A DNA stretch of 64,000 nt from Cladophialophora immunda (Eukaryota > Ascomycota > Eurotiomycetes > Chaetothyriales > Herpotrichiellaceae): NCBI RefSeq assembly GCF_000835495.1, contig NW_015622548.1, positions 992,001-1,056,000 of the forward strand, in the 5' to 3' direction. A program made the translations under genes and the position numbers. The notes under the pieces are model-generated. The model was not told where the DNA came from and searched no databases. It was given only the letters and a program-made list of their open reading frames with translations. Position 1 is the stretch's first letter. The number at the start of each line of letters is the position of its first letter. This document shows positions 21,430 to 32,366 of this stretch, in pieces.

Positions 21430-22759
21430 CGCTGCTTATTCTCCAGAAAGGGGAGGTCCAACAAAAGGGCGCGTTCAGGTGTGGCCCTCCAGAGCTTCTT
21501 TGCTCCGCAAACCGAATGAACGCTGAAGCGCAGGCAGAGGGAGGCTCACATAAGCATGATGGCACTACCGTGAGCGTCGACCAAAAAGAGACATGGTTGA
21601 GCAATATTAATGGCTTGCTTGACTCGATATGACAAAAGGAGAGTAATAGCCTTACTACCTTGGGTATGTTGGTAGGAGGGACGGCTAAGTGGAGTCTAGG
21701 GACGCGATCCGAGGACGACGCATATCGTGCTTATGGCGGCCTTGTAATCGTACAGGCACCCCAGGGGTATGGAATACAAGATCTGCCTGTTGGCCACACG
21801 GTCTTGTGCAGTGTTGAGGGTCAAGAGTACTCGGTGCTGGCGATGAAAAAGAGCAACGAGAGTTGTTTGGGACTCGGAGATAGGGTGAGTATCTGGGCAC
21901 AGGCGTAGGCTTGTCGGACCGACCAGTTGATCCGATGCTCCGGGCATCGTTTTGAGCCAGGAGGGATGGACGGATGATCGCTGGGCAGTCATTGGTGACA
22001 CGCATCGTGCACCGCCACCGAGTCAACAGGATCTACTGCCTCTCGCATCGCAACACATCAGCTCTTCAAATTGAGTATCACTGGATAGCCATCCATAGGT
22101 ATTTCTCGGACAAGCACGAGGACAAGACGAAGCTGTCGCCAGGAGGCTGAAGCCTGACACCCTGGGCTAGCTTCCAGTGTCAGGTAGTGAAAGGGCTTGG
22201 AACGCCCCTGGGAAGCCTAGATACAACTGCCTACAAGTACTCCGTACGGAGTACCTACTAATCACTAGCCACTTGGAGCCACTGTTGCTGGGCAGACAAG
22301 TGACGTAACGAGTTAGATCATTCGCACCCCCCAACCCCGGATTATTCGTTGCTCGTTCACCGGCCGCGCCAACCGGCCAGCCTGCGAGTCGCAAGGAGAC
22401 TGGAGGTTGTGAGGTTGGGGGGCTCTGACACTCTCAAGAAACTCGCACACAACCCATCCCTCAACGCTCAAGAACCTTGCCGCGCCACAATCATCCCCGG
22501 TCGCAACGCAGGCAGCTACGTCTCTTTCCCCCTTCCACCTTTTATTATCGCTCTCTTCTTTCCTCCTACCTCCATCGCCACGAGCTCCTCTGTTTGTCGT
22601 CACCTGGTTCTGGTGGGAAGTGACAAATATCCACCTACAGCAACCCCCGTCCCACCCACGAGCCTCTTCCCTCTATAGTGTCCAGCGCTTGGGGCTACGG
22701 CTCCTCCAATTCCACAACTCATCACATATCACAGTACTCCATCCTCCGCCATTGCGTCC
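21430..22759. other. 1.3-kb divergent promoter region
   Basis: Lies between the methyltransferase start (leftward) and the acyl-CoA synthetase start (rightward). It holds an 18-bp perfect palindrome at 22237-22254. From 22440 on it is pyrimidine-rich, probably the 5' leader of the synthetase gene. No coding sequence is supported. Confidence 0.45.
22237..22254. repeat. 18-bp perfect palindrome GTACTCCGTACGGAGTAC
   Basis: A perfect dyad with no spacer. Half-sites or near copies recur elsewhere in non-coding DNA of this window: 20272-20280, 29561-29597 (two inverted half-sites around a 21-base centre), and weaker ones near 34765, 52708 and 58588. Confidence 0.9.
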
Positions 22760-24970
22760 ATGTCTGCAGCCGAGATGTCGCTCGAGAATGACAACCGGCC
22801 AAGGGTCGACGGCTATGTCCAACCTCAAATGATCAAGAAACCACCTTTCTCTGTCGAAGCCTCTGGTTACGAGAAGAAAGAAGGCGAAACCATCCCCCGA
22901 CGCAATCCTCTGGCCAAGGACAAGCTCATTGTTCAACCCTCGGATGACGTCAAAACCGTGTTTGACAATCTCAAACGGGCGGCCTCCAAGTTCGGAAATG
23001 CCAAAGCCATTGGATCGAGAAGGATACTCAAGACGCACGTCGAGAATAAGAAGGTCAAAAAGATTGTCGATGGCCGGGAGCAAGAGGTGGACAAGAAATG
23101 GACCTACTTCGAGCTCAGCGGATATGAATACATGACTTTCATCGAGTATGAGAAGCTGGCTCTTGACTGCGGCTCGGGTCTAGCGCGTCTTGGAATCTCC
23201 AAAGAGAACAAGATGCACCTGTACGGTGCCACCAGGTATGCCTTTCTCTTCTTTACGCCTATAGCTTGTCTGACCTCTCTAGTGCCCACTGGCTGGCCAT
23301 GTCGCATGCTGCCGCCTCTCAATCGATCCCTATAGTCACTGCTTACGACTCTCTTGGTGAGGAGGGACTGAAACATTCTCTTATTCAGACCGGATCTGTA
23401 GCCATTTTCTTAGATGCCAACCTCATCCCCACCTTACTGAGAGTCCTTAAGGATGTCAAGCACCTCAAGACCGTCATCTACAACACGGAACCAGAGATCA
23501 AGCAGGCGGACCTGGACAAGCTGAAATCCACCCATCCCGATCTGAAAATACTCAGCTTTGAAGAACTTCGAAAGTCCGGTGCTGAGAATTCTGTGGACCC
23601 CGTGCCTCCCGGCCCAGAAGATCTGGCTTGCATCATGTATACCTCCGGTTCGACGGGCCCGCCAAAGGGCGTGACGATTAAACACAAGGCCGTGGTTGCC
23701 GCAATGGCTGGAGTCCAGACGGTCGTGGCCCCCTATATCGGTCCGGCCGATGCATTGCTCACTTATCTACCCCAATCGCACATTTTCGAATACATGTTTG
23801 AAAATGTCTGCTTGTTCTGGGGTGGAACCATGGGCTATGGTAACCCTAAGACACTGTCTGACGCATCTGTCCGGAATTGCAAAGGAGATATTCGTGAATT
23901 CCGACCCACTATTTTGATAGGCGTCCCTGCCGTCTGGGAAAGCGTCAAAAAGGGTATTCTTTCGAGGGTCAACAGCGGCTCCTTCATCGTCAGGAACATG
24001 TTCTGGGGCGCCTTGTCCCTGAAACAGACTCTCCTTTCAGTGGGCCTGCCGGGCGCCGGTCTTTTGGACGCTGTGGTGTTCAAGAAGTTGAAGGATGCCA
24101 CCGGTGGCCGGCTTCGCATCGCGTTCAACGGAGGCGGCCCCATCTCGGAAGAAACAATCAAATTCATTAGTTACGCAGTAACTCCCATGATTTCTGGCTA
24201 TGGCCTCACTGAGACTTCTGCGATGGGCTGCATTCAAGATCCATTGGCCTGGGATCCCTATGCCTTGGGCGACATCACCGGATGTATTGAGATCAAGCTG
24301 GTTGACTTCCCTGATGCTGGTTACTACTCAACGAACAAGCCTCCGCAAGGCGAAATTTGGATCCGGGGCCCTTCGGTCACGGAAGGCTATTGGGACAATG
24401 AAAAAGAGACTCAGGAAGCAATCACTGAAGATGGATGGTTCAAGACTGGAGATATTGGCGAATTCAATGCCAATGGCCACCTTCGCATCATTGACCGGAA
24501 GAAAAACTTGGTCAAGACACTGAATGGCGAATACATTGCCCTCGAAAAGCTGGAATCAGCCTACCGAACAGCCCCCGTTGTCGGAAATATTTGCGTTTTC
24601 GCTGCTGCAGACAAGGCCAAACCGATTGCGATCATCGTGCCAGTCGAAGCCACTCTGCAGAAAATTGCAGCAGCCAATGGCATTCTGGGAGAAAATCTGG
24701 AAGAAATGGTTCACGATGAAAAACTCAACGCAATCGTGCTGAAGGAAGTGCAGAAAGCAGGTCGTGATGCTGGTCTTTCTGGTATTGAGATCGTTGACGG
24801 CGTGGTTCTGGCAGACGAGGAATGGACTCCTCAAAACGTAAGTGGTCCAGAGCTTTCCAAGTCGACTACTAACCTTCTGGTAGGGTCTGATTTCCCCGGC
24901 CCAAAAAGTTCAGAGGAAGAAGATTCAGCAGCATTTCGAAAAGGAAATCAAGCATGCCTACGGAGACTGA
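22760..24970 (+). CDS. faa1: Long-chain fatty acid-CoA ligase (Faa1/Faa4 type)
   Basis: Activates long-chain fatty acids to acyl-CoA via an acyl-adenylate. Exons 22760-23235, 23283-24837 and 24884-24970 give 705 aa, normal for Faa1/Faa4. Introns are 47 and 46 nt. The AMP-binding P-loop motif is YTSGSTGPPKGVTIKH; other adenylate-forming signatures are FNGGGPISEETIKF, SGYGLTETSAMGC, GWFKTGDIGEF and RIIDRKKNLVKTLNGEYIALEKLES (hinge plus fatty-acyl signature). The C-terminus ends KKIQQHFEKEIKHAYGD. No signal peptide is seen; the N-terminal TFIEYEKLALDCGSGLARLG segment is typical of yeast-type enzymes found at ER, lipid droplets or plasma membrane. Confidence 0.92.
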
Positions 24971-25449
24971 ACCGAAAAATAATATCAGCATAGACACCAG
25001 CGCTCCCCACAGGTGCTCTGAAGCGCTGACTGAAAATCAAATCAATCCCATAGTGAATCGAGGGAAGGAATCCTATCAAACGAAACGACGAGCGCGCACG
25101 GTGTTTGGAATTGCTTCGTGCTGATGATATCCCAATACAATATGTAGTATACAGTTGTTGGCAGTCTTGCATCGCTTCCTGACGCATCTCAATTTAACAC
25201 AGCTAGAGACCACGGGCCATGTTTCTCTGATTTCCACGTCACCACAATTTCTTTCAGACTTCCCGAGCTTCGAAGCCCTCGTTCTCAAAACAGTCGTTCG
25301 ATACCAGCTCATCAGGCACCTCAGTTCCCTCCTCGAGATGATCAGAATTCAGAACTCAACGTCTCTTCGAGTTACTGGTGATCTTCATGCCGTCGATAAG
25401 CCTGCCAAATGTGTCAGATCTTGGTAGTGAAGCTCGGCAGAAGGAGACC
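24971..25449. other. Intergenic, convergent
   Basis: A 479-nt gap between the acyl-CoA synthetase stop and the end of the putative cysteine-rich gene. Only short frames without recognisable content are present. Confidence 0.35.
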
Positions 25450-25767
25450 CTACCACCCTGCATTCTCAACCGCAATGCTCGGGCATTTACCATCGCTCTG
25501 GCATTCGATCGGGCAGCATATCCCTGGATCTTTGCTGCATTCGTTGCATATGACGCTGCCTTCGTTGTCACTTTGGATCGGAATTGGAGTCAGGCTGTCT
25601 TCTGGGACAGCGGCTCCGGCTGGGCTGTGTTGGAGATCAGTCTTGCGCCAGTTGATCGATCTGGTTGGAATCTAAACATGCCTGTCATTCTTTCTTTCTA
25701 CTGTAAGAGCGGTAGTGCTCTGGATCATTGCGCTGACAACAACCAGGAGAAGAGTGACCACCCTCAT
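25450..25767 (-). CDS. Putative small secreted cysteine-rich protein (85 aa if spliced)
   Basis: The ATG at 25767 opens a textbook secretion signal (MRVVTLLLVVVSAMIQSTTA). The same frame then meets one TAG (25671-25669). Downstream of it the frame stays open to the stop at 25452-25450 and encodes six Cys in 25 residues: C-NE-C-SKDPGI-CC-PIE-C-QSDGK-C. A 60-nt intron (25701-25642, GTAGAA...CGCAAG) would remove the stop and keep phase, giving exons 25767-25702 and 25641-25450. Both splice sites are weak, so the TAG could also be a nonsense mutation in a decayed gene. Fungal small secreted Cys-rich proteins are often effectors or antimicrobial peptides; nothing here identifies a specific family. 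It is divergent from the secreted GH55 glucanase, sharing 315 bases of upstream DNA. Confidence 0.42.
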
Positions 25768-26082
25768 TTTTGAGGCAGGCTGGAAAGCTGCGATTCCTAG
25801 ATTCACGAAAAATGAGGTATTTGGTGAGGAAAGTTGCCTGTTGGACAGACTGGCAATTGCTTATGTTCTACCTGATGGAATTTGTTGTCTCGAAGCCACA
25901 TTCCAGCCAAGGACATTCCTCGCGGTCGGTCGGCTCTACGCGTCGCAGGCCAGCCTCCAAGTCGGCTCGTGTTATGGGTCTTTTCTTTCAGCTTTATCGA
26001 AGAACTTCCATCTATCAATGTATTCGTCCTGAGGCACACAGAAGTACTGGGTTATCTTTGCAAAGACCTTGGCTGCGCGAAG
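25768..26082. promoter_or_regulatory. Shared divergent promoter, Cys-rich gene and GH55 glucanase
   Basis: A 315-nt region between two head-to-head starts that both encode signal peptides. No obvious TATA box is seen. Co-regulation is inferred only from geometry. Confidence 0.35.
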
Positions 26083-28706
26083 ATGCATTCTCCTCCTCCA
26101 GCTCTCTTCCTCACCCTTCTACACCTTTCGATTCTTATCAGGTCGGTAGCTGCGCAACAGTCTACCTACTGGCTCGCCAACAAGCCGAATGTTGGTAAAG
26201 TCGCGTTTCAAGATCCAACTTATCCGGTGTTTCGAAATATCAAAGACTATGGCGCCATTGGTGAGTCTCCAAGGGTCAAATCCTTCTTTCAGGATGCTGA
26301 CATTGATTGCAGGAGACGGGCTACATGACGATTCTGACGCTATCAACCGAGCCATCGCAGCTCCTGGGAATCGCTGTGGCGGGGGGAATGCAACATATGG
26401 ATCGTTTTGCCAGTCCTCAACAGTCACACCGGCCCTCGTCTATTTCCCGCCAGGAACCTATAATGTGTCGAAACCTTTGATCATGTACTACTTCACGCAG
26501 ATGGTAGGAGATGCTGTCAACCCGCCCACCATCCGAGTCAGTTCCAATTTCACCAATATCGTGGGGTTGGCTGTATTTGATGCAGATATCTACATCCCGT
26601 CCGGCAGCGGTGCCGAGTGGTACGCCAACCAAAACAACTTCTACCGTCAAGTTCGCAACTTTATCATCGACATGACAAGCGCACCCTTGAAGACAGCTGG
26701 CATTCATTGGCAGGTAGCTCAAGCCACGAGTCTGCAGAACATTGTCATCAACATGGTGCCGAAAGACGTGGTCAACAATCAACAACAAGGCATATATATG
26801 GAGAATGGATCGGGAGGCTTTTTCTCCGACATGGTCATCACCGGCGGCTCCATCGGGGCTTACCTTGGAAATCAGCAGTTCACGACGCGCAAGATCCAAT
26901 TCGATGGCTGTTCAACGGCAATCAAAATGAACTTCGACTGGGTGTGGTTGTTCAGCCAGATCACCATTACGAATTCCGATGTCGGGATTGATATGACTAG
27001 TGGCGGTTTCTCCAACCTCGCTGTCGGCTCGCTTGTCCTGATCGACAGCGTGATATCTGCGACCCAGGGTATTCTCACGCCTTATGCGCCTGGCTTCAGT
27101 TCGCCACAAGCGGCGGGAACTTTAGTCATTGAAAAAGTTGACTTCACGGGCAGCGAGGTCGCCATTTCGGCCGCAGGTGGGACTCAAGCGAGGACGGTTC
27201 TTGCTGGTCAACAGTATGTCGACCTCTGGGCGCAGGGAAATGCTTGGACAACGGCGGGCGCAGCTCTGAATGGCCAATACTTCAACGGCACGAGTTGCAC
27301 CTATCAGAATGCGAGTCAGACCGCCTACACTGCTCAAGAAACGACGATACAACGAGCGCTGGCCCCGATTCCTCGACCCTCGGCGCTGGTCGACAGTAAC
27401 GGACAATATGTGTACCGCGTCAAACCACAATACGAGACCCTCCAATGGGCGACAGGATTTCTCAGTGCTAAAGCCAATGGGCTTCTGGGTGACGGTTCTA
27501 CAGGTATGTCTTTTCGTGCTGAAACAACGCGCGTCGGCGTCTGTCTAAGGGTTGCTTCTTTCTAGATGATACGGTTGCGATGCAGGCACTCTTCAATCTT
27601 GCCCATACGACAGGGAGAGTCGTCTACTTTGACAGGGGAGCTTACATAGTTTCATCCACCATCAACGTTCCGACGGATATCAAAATCACCGGCGAACTTT
27701 ACAGCATCATCATGGCTACGGGACCGTTCTTCGGCGACCAATTGAACCCACAGCCAATGTGGAAAATAGGCAATCCTGGTGATGTCGGCACGGTCGAAAT
27801 CTCAGATATCATCTTCGAAGTCAAAGGACCGTGTCCGGGAGCCATCATTGTGGAGTGGAACATCAAGGCCGCCGGGCCGGCGCTGGCTGGTATGTGGGAT
27901 GCCCACTGGCGTATCGGCGGGTCAGCAGGGACAAACTTGCAACAGGATGTCTGTATAAAGACCCCGGCGACGCCAATTGCAGGATCGAACCCTGTCTTGA
28001 CGAACTGCATCGGCGCATATCTGCTGTTGCATGTTACAAGCCAGGCTGACGGCTACTTTGAAAACACTTGGGGATGGGTGGCGGATCACGAGTTGGACAT
28101 GGCCGATCGGCAGCAAATTTATATCTTCAACAAAGGGTGAGATTCATTCCCCTTTCGGAAAGTAGGGCTTTACTGACCGTGCCGTTCTGCAGTGGTTTCC
28201 TTTTTGAATCACAGGGCCCCGTGTGGCTCTACGGCACCGCGGCCGAACACTCGGTCATGTACGACTACCAATTCGTCAACGCGAAGGACGTCTTCATGGG
28301 CCACATCCAACACGAAACGGCGTACTTCCAGGGCAATCCCAACGCGCTGGCGCCCTTCACGCCACAAGCATCGTGGCATGATCCGGATTACTCGGATTGC
28401 GTGCAAACCAACTGCGCTCGCACTTGGGGTCTCCGTATCGTCAACTCCAGCTCGATCTTCATGTACGGCGGGGGGCTGTACAACTTCTTCGAGAACTGGA
28501 ACACGCAGGCATGTTTGGGCACGGAGAGCTGCCAGGAGAGGATGGTGGACTTTCGCAATTCGACGGACGTCTATCTCTGGGCCCTGAGCACGAAGGGATC
28601 ACAGTTCATGATTAGTTACGAGGGAACGGACGTGGTGCCGTACAGTGTGAACAAGGCGAATTTCTGTGAGACGATTGTGCTCTTTGAGCTGGCGAGCGAA
28701 CAGTAG
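26083..28706 (+). CDS. Secreted exo-beta-1,3-glucanase, glycoside hydrolase family 55
   Basis: Cleaves glucose from beta-1,3-glucan of fungal walls or plant callose/storage glucan. Exons 26083-26260, 26313-27503, 27566-28136 and 28193-28706 give 817 aa. Residues 1-24 form a signal peptide (LFLTLLHLSILIRSVAAQQ). GH55 consists of two tandem right-handed beta-helix (pectate-lyase-like) domains, and each opening motif is visible: FRNIKDYGAIGDGLHDDSDAI near residue 50 and NGLLGDGSTDDTVAMQ near residue 456. Other family features are VYFPPGTYNVS, RNFIIDMT, GIHWQVAQATSLQNI, GMWDAHWRIGGSAGT and ENTWGWVADHELD. Many N-x-S/T sites fit a glycosylated extracellular enzyme. Length and motif order are complete, so the enzyme is probably functional. 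Confidence 0.94.
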
Positions 28707-29611
28707 TCAAGCAAAGATTTGGAAGCGGCATGATTAAGGGAGGTAGGGGATATGACGGGATGAGAAATGCGAAGCGGGTATTGGGGAAAGACACGAGAGA
28801 TGAGAGGGATAGGGTGGGGAAACCTGGGATAGATCGAAAGTCGTTGCTTTGGTCATACAAAGACCACGTTCTTCCGAGGAAGGAATCCGGCCATCTTGTT
28901 GCACGTTCTCGCGGACCGAAAGCCCTGACGGAGCTGGTTCTTTTCTGTTTTACTCCGAGCCTCCCCTAGGGCGAGAAGCATCTTTTCTCCCCTCGTCCCA
29001 GAGCTGGGTAGAGCAATGGAAAAATCAAGAAACCTGCAGACGCAAGATGCAAGGTAGAACAACCCTGGTCCTTGCTTAGGTTTTGGGATGACTCGGACCA
29101 CCAGGACCACTAGCACGTGCAGATTGCTACCACAACATCCCAAACAACACGGCTTAGGTGACGATCTTTTTGTTCTTGTTCGTTAGAGGCCAAAAGGTCT
29201 AGCTCTCGACATTATGGAGAACCGGGAGTGAGTCTATCGGTCCTGTACTCGGTATCCGTCCAGCCGTTCCAATTTTTTTTTTATTTTTGTTGCTCAGGCG
29301 GACCGGGGCTCCGTTGCAGTATGTCGTTTTGTGATTGCTGGATAATCGTTCTGAGATGGCTGGCTGGCTGAATGGATGGATGGCAGTTGTCCTTGCAAGT
29401 AATCCAGTCTCACCACGTGGTGTGAGACCTCATCGACCAGCGGGATTGTGATGGTTGTGCCCACAGCCTTATGCGGTGGATGTTGGACCGGGGCTGGCAT
29501 GGGCAGGCACCAGGCACCGGGCAGGGCCACATGCTCGTACATACATACATACACATTTGTGTACTCCGTACTGGGTATGGAGTAACGGACGGAGTACGCC
29601 GTGGTGGCCGG

Positions 29612-29676
29612 GATGATGATGATAATGATGGTGGTGGTGGTGGTGGTGGTGGTGGTGGTGTTGTTGTTGTTGTTGT
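29612..29676 (+). repeat. Compound triplet microsatellite (GAT)n(GGT)n(GTT)n
   Basis: A 65-nt stretch moves from GAT/AAT triplets to about ten GGT triplets to GTT triplets, all in one register, as expected from slippage plus point change of a single ancestral repeat. Confidence 0.95.
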
Positions 29677-31578
29677 ACGTACCTTGCCCTGCAGGATGCA
29701 AAAGTTACGGTAGTCGAGGAAGTCCGTGCATAAAGAACTTGGCGACCTGCGTGAAGTCTCTGGTTTGACAGCGAATAGCCGGTCTCAACCAACCCATGAC
29801 AAAGGACAAATCATACAAGGAGGGATTTGGGGTCCGACGATGGCTCAGGAATGAGGAACAAATTCCTGCTTGGCCCGTCACAAAACATGGCCGGCCCTGT
29901 TCACGGGCCATGGATTCACCCAGCCTCCATCCGATTCGGGGGATGTAACAACAATAATGAAACCCCAACCCATCCCAACCCGACGAGACATAATCCTTTG
30001 CGTGCCTGGCGTCACCCCCAAAGGGTGCCGAAATGTCTTAGTGATGCTACTACAAGCACAACACCTCAGCACACCTCGATGGGTCAGAAAAGCATGCGAC
30101 AACTCCACCTCTTCCCAGGCCATGCCGAGAACTCGTCCACAAAGATATTCAAATGACGAGATGCCACAGTGGCAACGGGGACCCAGGGTGGATGTTTGCT
30201 TTAGGCTGTTATAGCTAAGCCTTTGAATCCTGGCTGAGGCGGGTATCGTCTCCGCACAATAATTAGGTAGGCACCGCTCGCTTGGGGGATGCCGGGACGA
30301 CGAGCGAGTCGACGGATGGCTGGCTCTAGGCGTCTGACGAAGATGATATGTATGTAATAGATATGCTCGGTAAGTTCTCTTCGGGTGTATTGTGAGGTAG
30401 GGCACTCGGTACCTGGCGTCGACTTCCCAGGTTACTTTTACCTCGCTTCCAGGCAAGATTGTCTTTTGAATGGCGCAGGCACAGTATGCTCTAGTCCGAC
30501 GATCCGTCATGCCGTACAGAGTGCGTGGTATAACTCGTGAGTTGCTCCATGCCGGCTTATTCCTCGTCAAGTTGAATAAGGCACAATACTCGGTAATGAT
30601 GGGATGATGAGCATGACGTAAAGTTCGGCGGTCCGTCATCCCAACGAGGTATAGCCGTCACGTCACGGTGGAGTAATAATAATACGCTCCCTCCTCGTAC
30701 GATGTGGAAATCACAATGCGAGTCCGTGCACACACAATACCGACCTCCCTGCCAGCAGAACCAATACCGAACGACCCTGTGGCACGGCATGAACGACAGC
30801 CGTTGGGCGTTGACTGCTGCTGAGGGAGGCTGGACGCGAGCAGGCTGCAGGGTGGATGGCTATGGACAGCCCGTATAGCGCCCAACGGGGCCTAGCGGCT
30901 TTGCATGGCTGCAGCCCATGCGAAACATGGCGAGTGAAAACGGGCAGAAACTACACGGGAAAGACAACGGGCAGGCGACGGGGCTGGTCGCTAACGCACA
31001 GACCCCATTGGTCCAGGCCCTTGCGGGGGAGCCCTAGGGCGAGGCTAAGCACCGGCCTAAGACGACGCTAATGCGCGCGCTAAGACCCCCGTTCGGCAAA
31101 GCGCCAGCTATTTTCGCCATTTCCAAGAAACCGAAGTTTGACTTCAACTGCCAGAAAAACTTTGCACAGCACGGCTTCCGCCTCACCTCACAGCGCTGCC
31201 TGTGGTGTCGACACAATGGATTTGGTCACGGATTGCTCAGTCGCTGACACCTATACTTGCTCCCTCGATGCGGATTCGTCCAGCATCTACGACATGCAGA
31301 GGTCCAGAGGCCCAGAGGGCCCAAGGCCCCCGTCCACAGGTCCCACCTACTCCCCCCAGCTCTAGTCCTCGCTCCTCGCCTCGCCTCCTCTGGCCTGCAC
31401 AGTGTCTGTGCTCCGCCCGCCCATCACGATCCCCGCTCCCTTCCATTGCCTCTTTCAGTGCCATCGTCAGCTGAGAGACACGGAAAACCAGGAAAGACCA
31501 CAGTGAGCGTGAATGTGGCCCAGCCATCATGCTATTCGAGGGACAATGAGTGGCTTCCCTGACTGCAGAGGTCAAGGA

Positions 31579-31585
31579 TATAAAG
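31579..31585 (+). promoter_or_regulatory. TATA box (TATAAAG) of the Tyr-Ser-Thr repeat gene
   Basis: TATAAAG lies 198 bases upstream of the ATG at 31777. It is followed by a CT/CA-rich leader (TCTCTCATCCATCAATCAGC). A clear TATA box with a pyrimidine-rich leader is typical of strongly or conditionally expressed fungal genes. Confidence 0.5.
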
Positions 31586-31776
31586 ACATGATGGTAGGTT
31601 GCTCAATCAACTTTTTCCTCTCTCATCCATCAATCAGCCCAACAAGCACAATTCAATCCCACGATCTACTTCAGAGATCTTCCTTCGCTTTCCCATCCCA
31701 AAAGCCTTTCGTTTTCGAACAGTCCCATCTCCCTCGTTTCTAACCAACCCACATCCAACACCCACCCACCATCAAA

Positions 31777-32366
31777 ATGAAGTTCTTCTCTGCTGCCCTC
31801 CTCATCGCCGGCGCCGGTGCTGCCGCCGTTAAGAGAGATGGTACCTGGAACGATTGGTCCAGCACCTGTGTCCCCAGCACCGAATACGTGACCACGACTG
31901 AATACTCGACTGCCTGGTCCACTGCCTACTCGACCGTCTATTCCACCGCTTGGTCCACGGCTTATTCCACCGTCTACTCGACTGCCTACTCGACCGCCTA
32001 CTCCACGGTCTACAAGGTCAGATATCTCCCTTGACGGAGCCTCTTGAAGCACGTTGTACTGACTTTGGAATCAGCCAACTACCGTCACTGCCTACAGCAC
32101 CGTCTACTCGACTGCTACCGTGACTGAGACCAAGCCCGTCTACAGCACCATCACTGGTGAGTTCACTGTCCAGAAGACACATTGTCGGTGCTCCAACTAA
32201 CTTGAATCTTCTAGTCCCCACCACGACCACAGCATACAGCACCGTCTACACGACCGAGACCGAGACTGAGACCGTCACTTACACTGCCGTGCCAGAATCT
32301 GTCTACATCACCGAGACCGTGACTGCTCCTTGCTCCCAAACCTGGGGTGACTGGAACCGGAAGTGA
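31777..32366 (+). CDS. Small secreted Tyr-Ser-Thr repeat protein, 157 aa
   Basis: Exons 31777-32016, 32075-32156 and 32215-32366. The signal peptide is MKFFSAALLIAGAGAAAV, followed at once by a Lys-Arg pair that fits Kex2 cleavage. The mature protein starts DGTWNDWSSTC, then has about nine units of a four-residue repeat [Y/W]-S-T-[A/V] (residues 42-78), two shorter Tyr-Ser-Thr blocks in exons 2 and 3, a TETETETVTY stretch, and ends APCSQTWGDWNRK. Only two Cys remain in the mature chain, one near each end, each beside a W-x-D-W motif in mirrored arrangement (W-N-D-W...C and C...W-G-D-W). High Ser/Thr content suggests heavy O-glycosylation. I know no named family; a cell-surface or extracellular structural role is inference. 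There is no GPI-type hydrophobic C-terminus. Confidence 0.82.
31903..32013 (+). repeat. In-frame 12-bp tandem repeat encoding [Y/W]STx units
   Basis: About nine degenerate 12-bp units of the form T(A/G)(C/G)TC(G/C)AC(C/T)G(C/T)C lie within exon 1. Because units are multiples of three, copy-number change would keep the frame and vary protein length. Confidence 0.8.

Larger units (their letters stand above)
28707..31776. other. 3-kb non-coding region with microsatellites
   Basis: No gene is supported. It contains a CATA run at 29539-29552, paired TACTCCGTAC/GGAGTAC half-sites at 29561-29597, a compound triplet microsatellite at 29612-29676 and a TATA box at 31579. Minus-strand frames of up to 253 codons (29878-30639) have no recognisable content. 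Confidence 0.45.

Noticed and set aside
25378..25773. Plus-strand open frame of up to 131 codons opposite the Cys-rich frame
   Set aside because: No signal peptide at its ATG, no motif; the antisense frame with signal peptide and Cys pattern is the better reading.
29878..30639. 253-codon open frame (-)
   Set aside because: No motifs and no homologous feel; lies in a microsatellite-rich non-coding block.
31903..32013. Regular 12-bp repeats that could suggest an array
   Set aside because: They are contiguous coding repeats without unique spacers, so not CRISPR-like.
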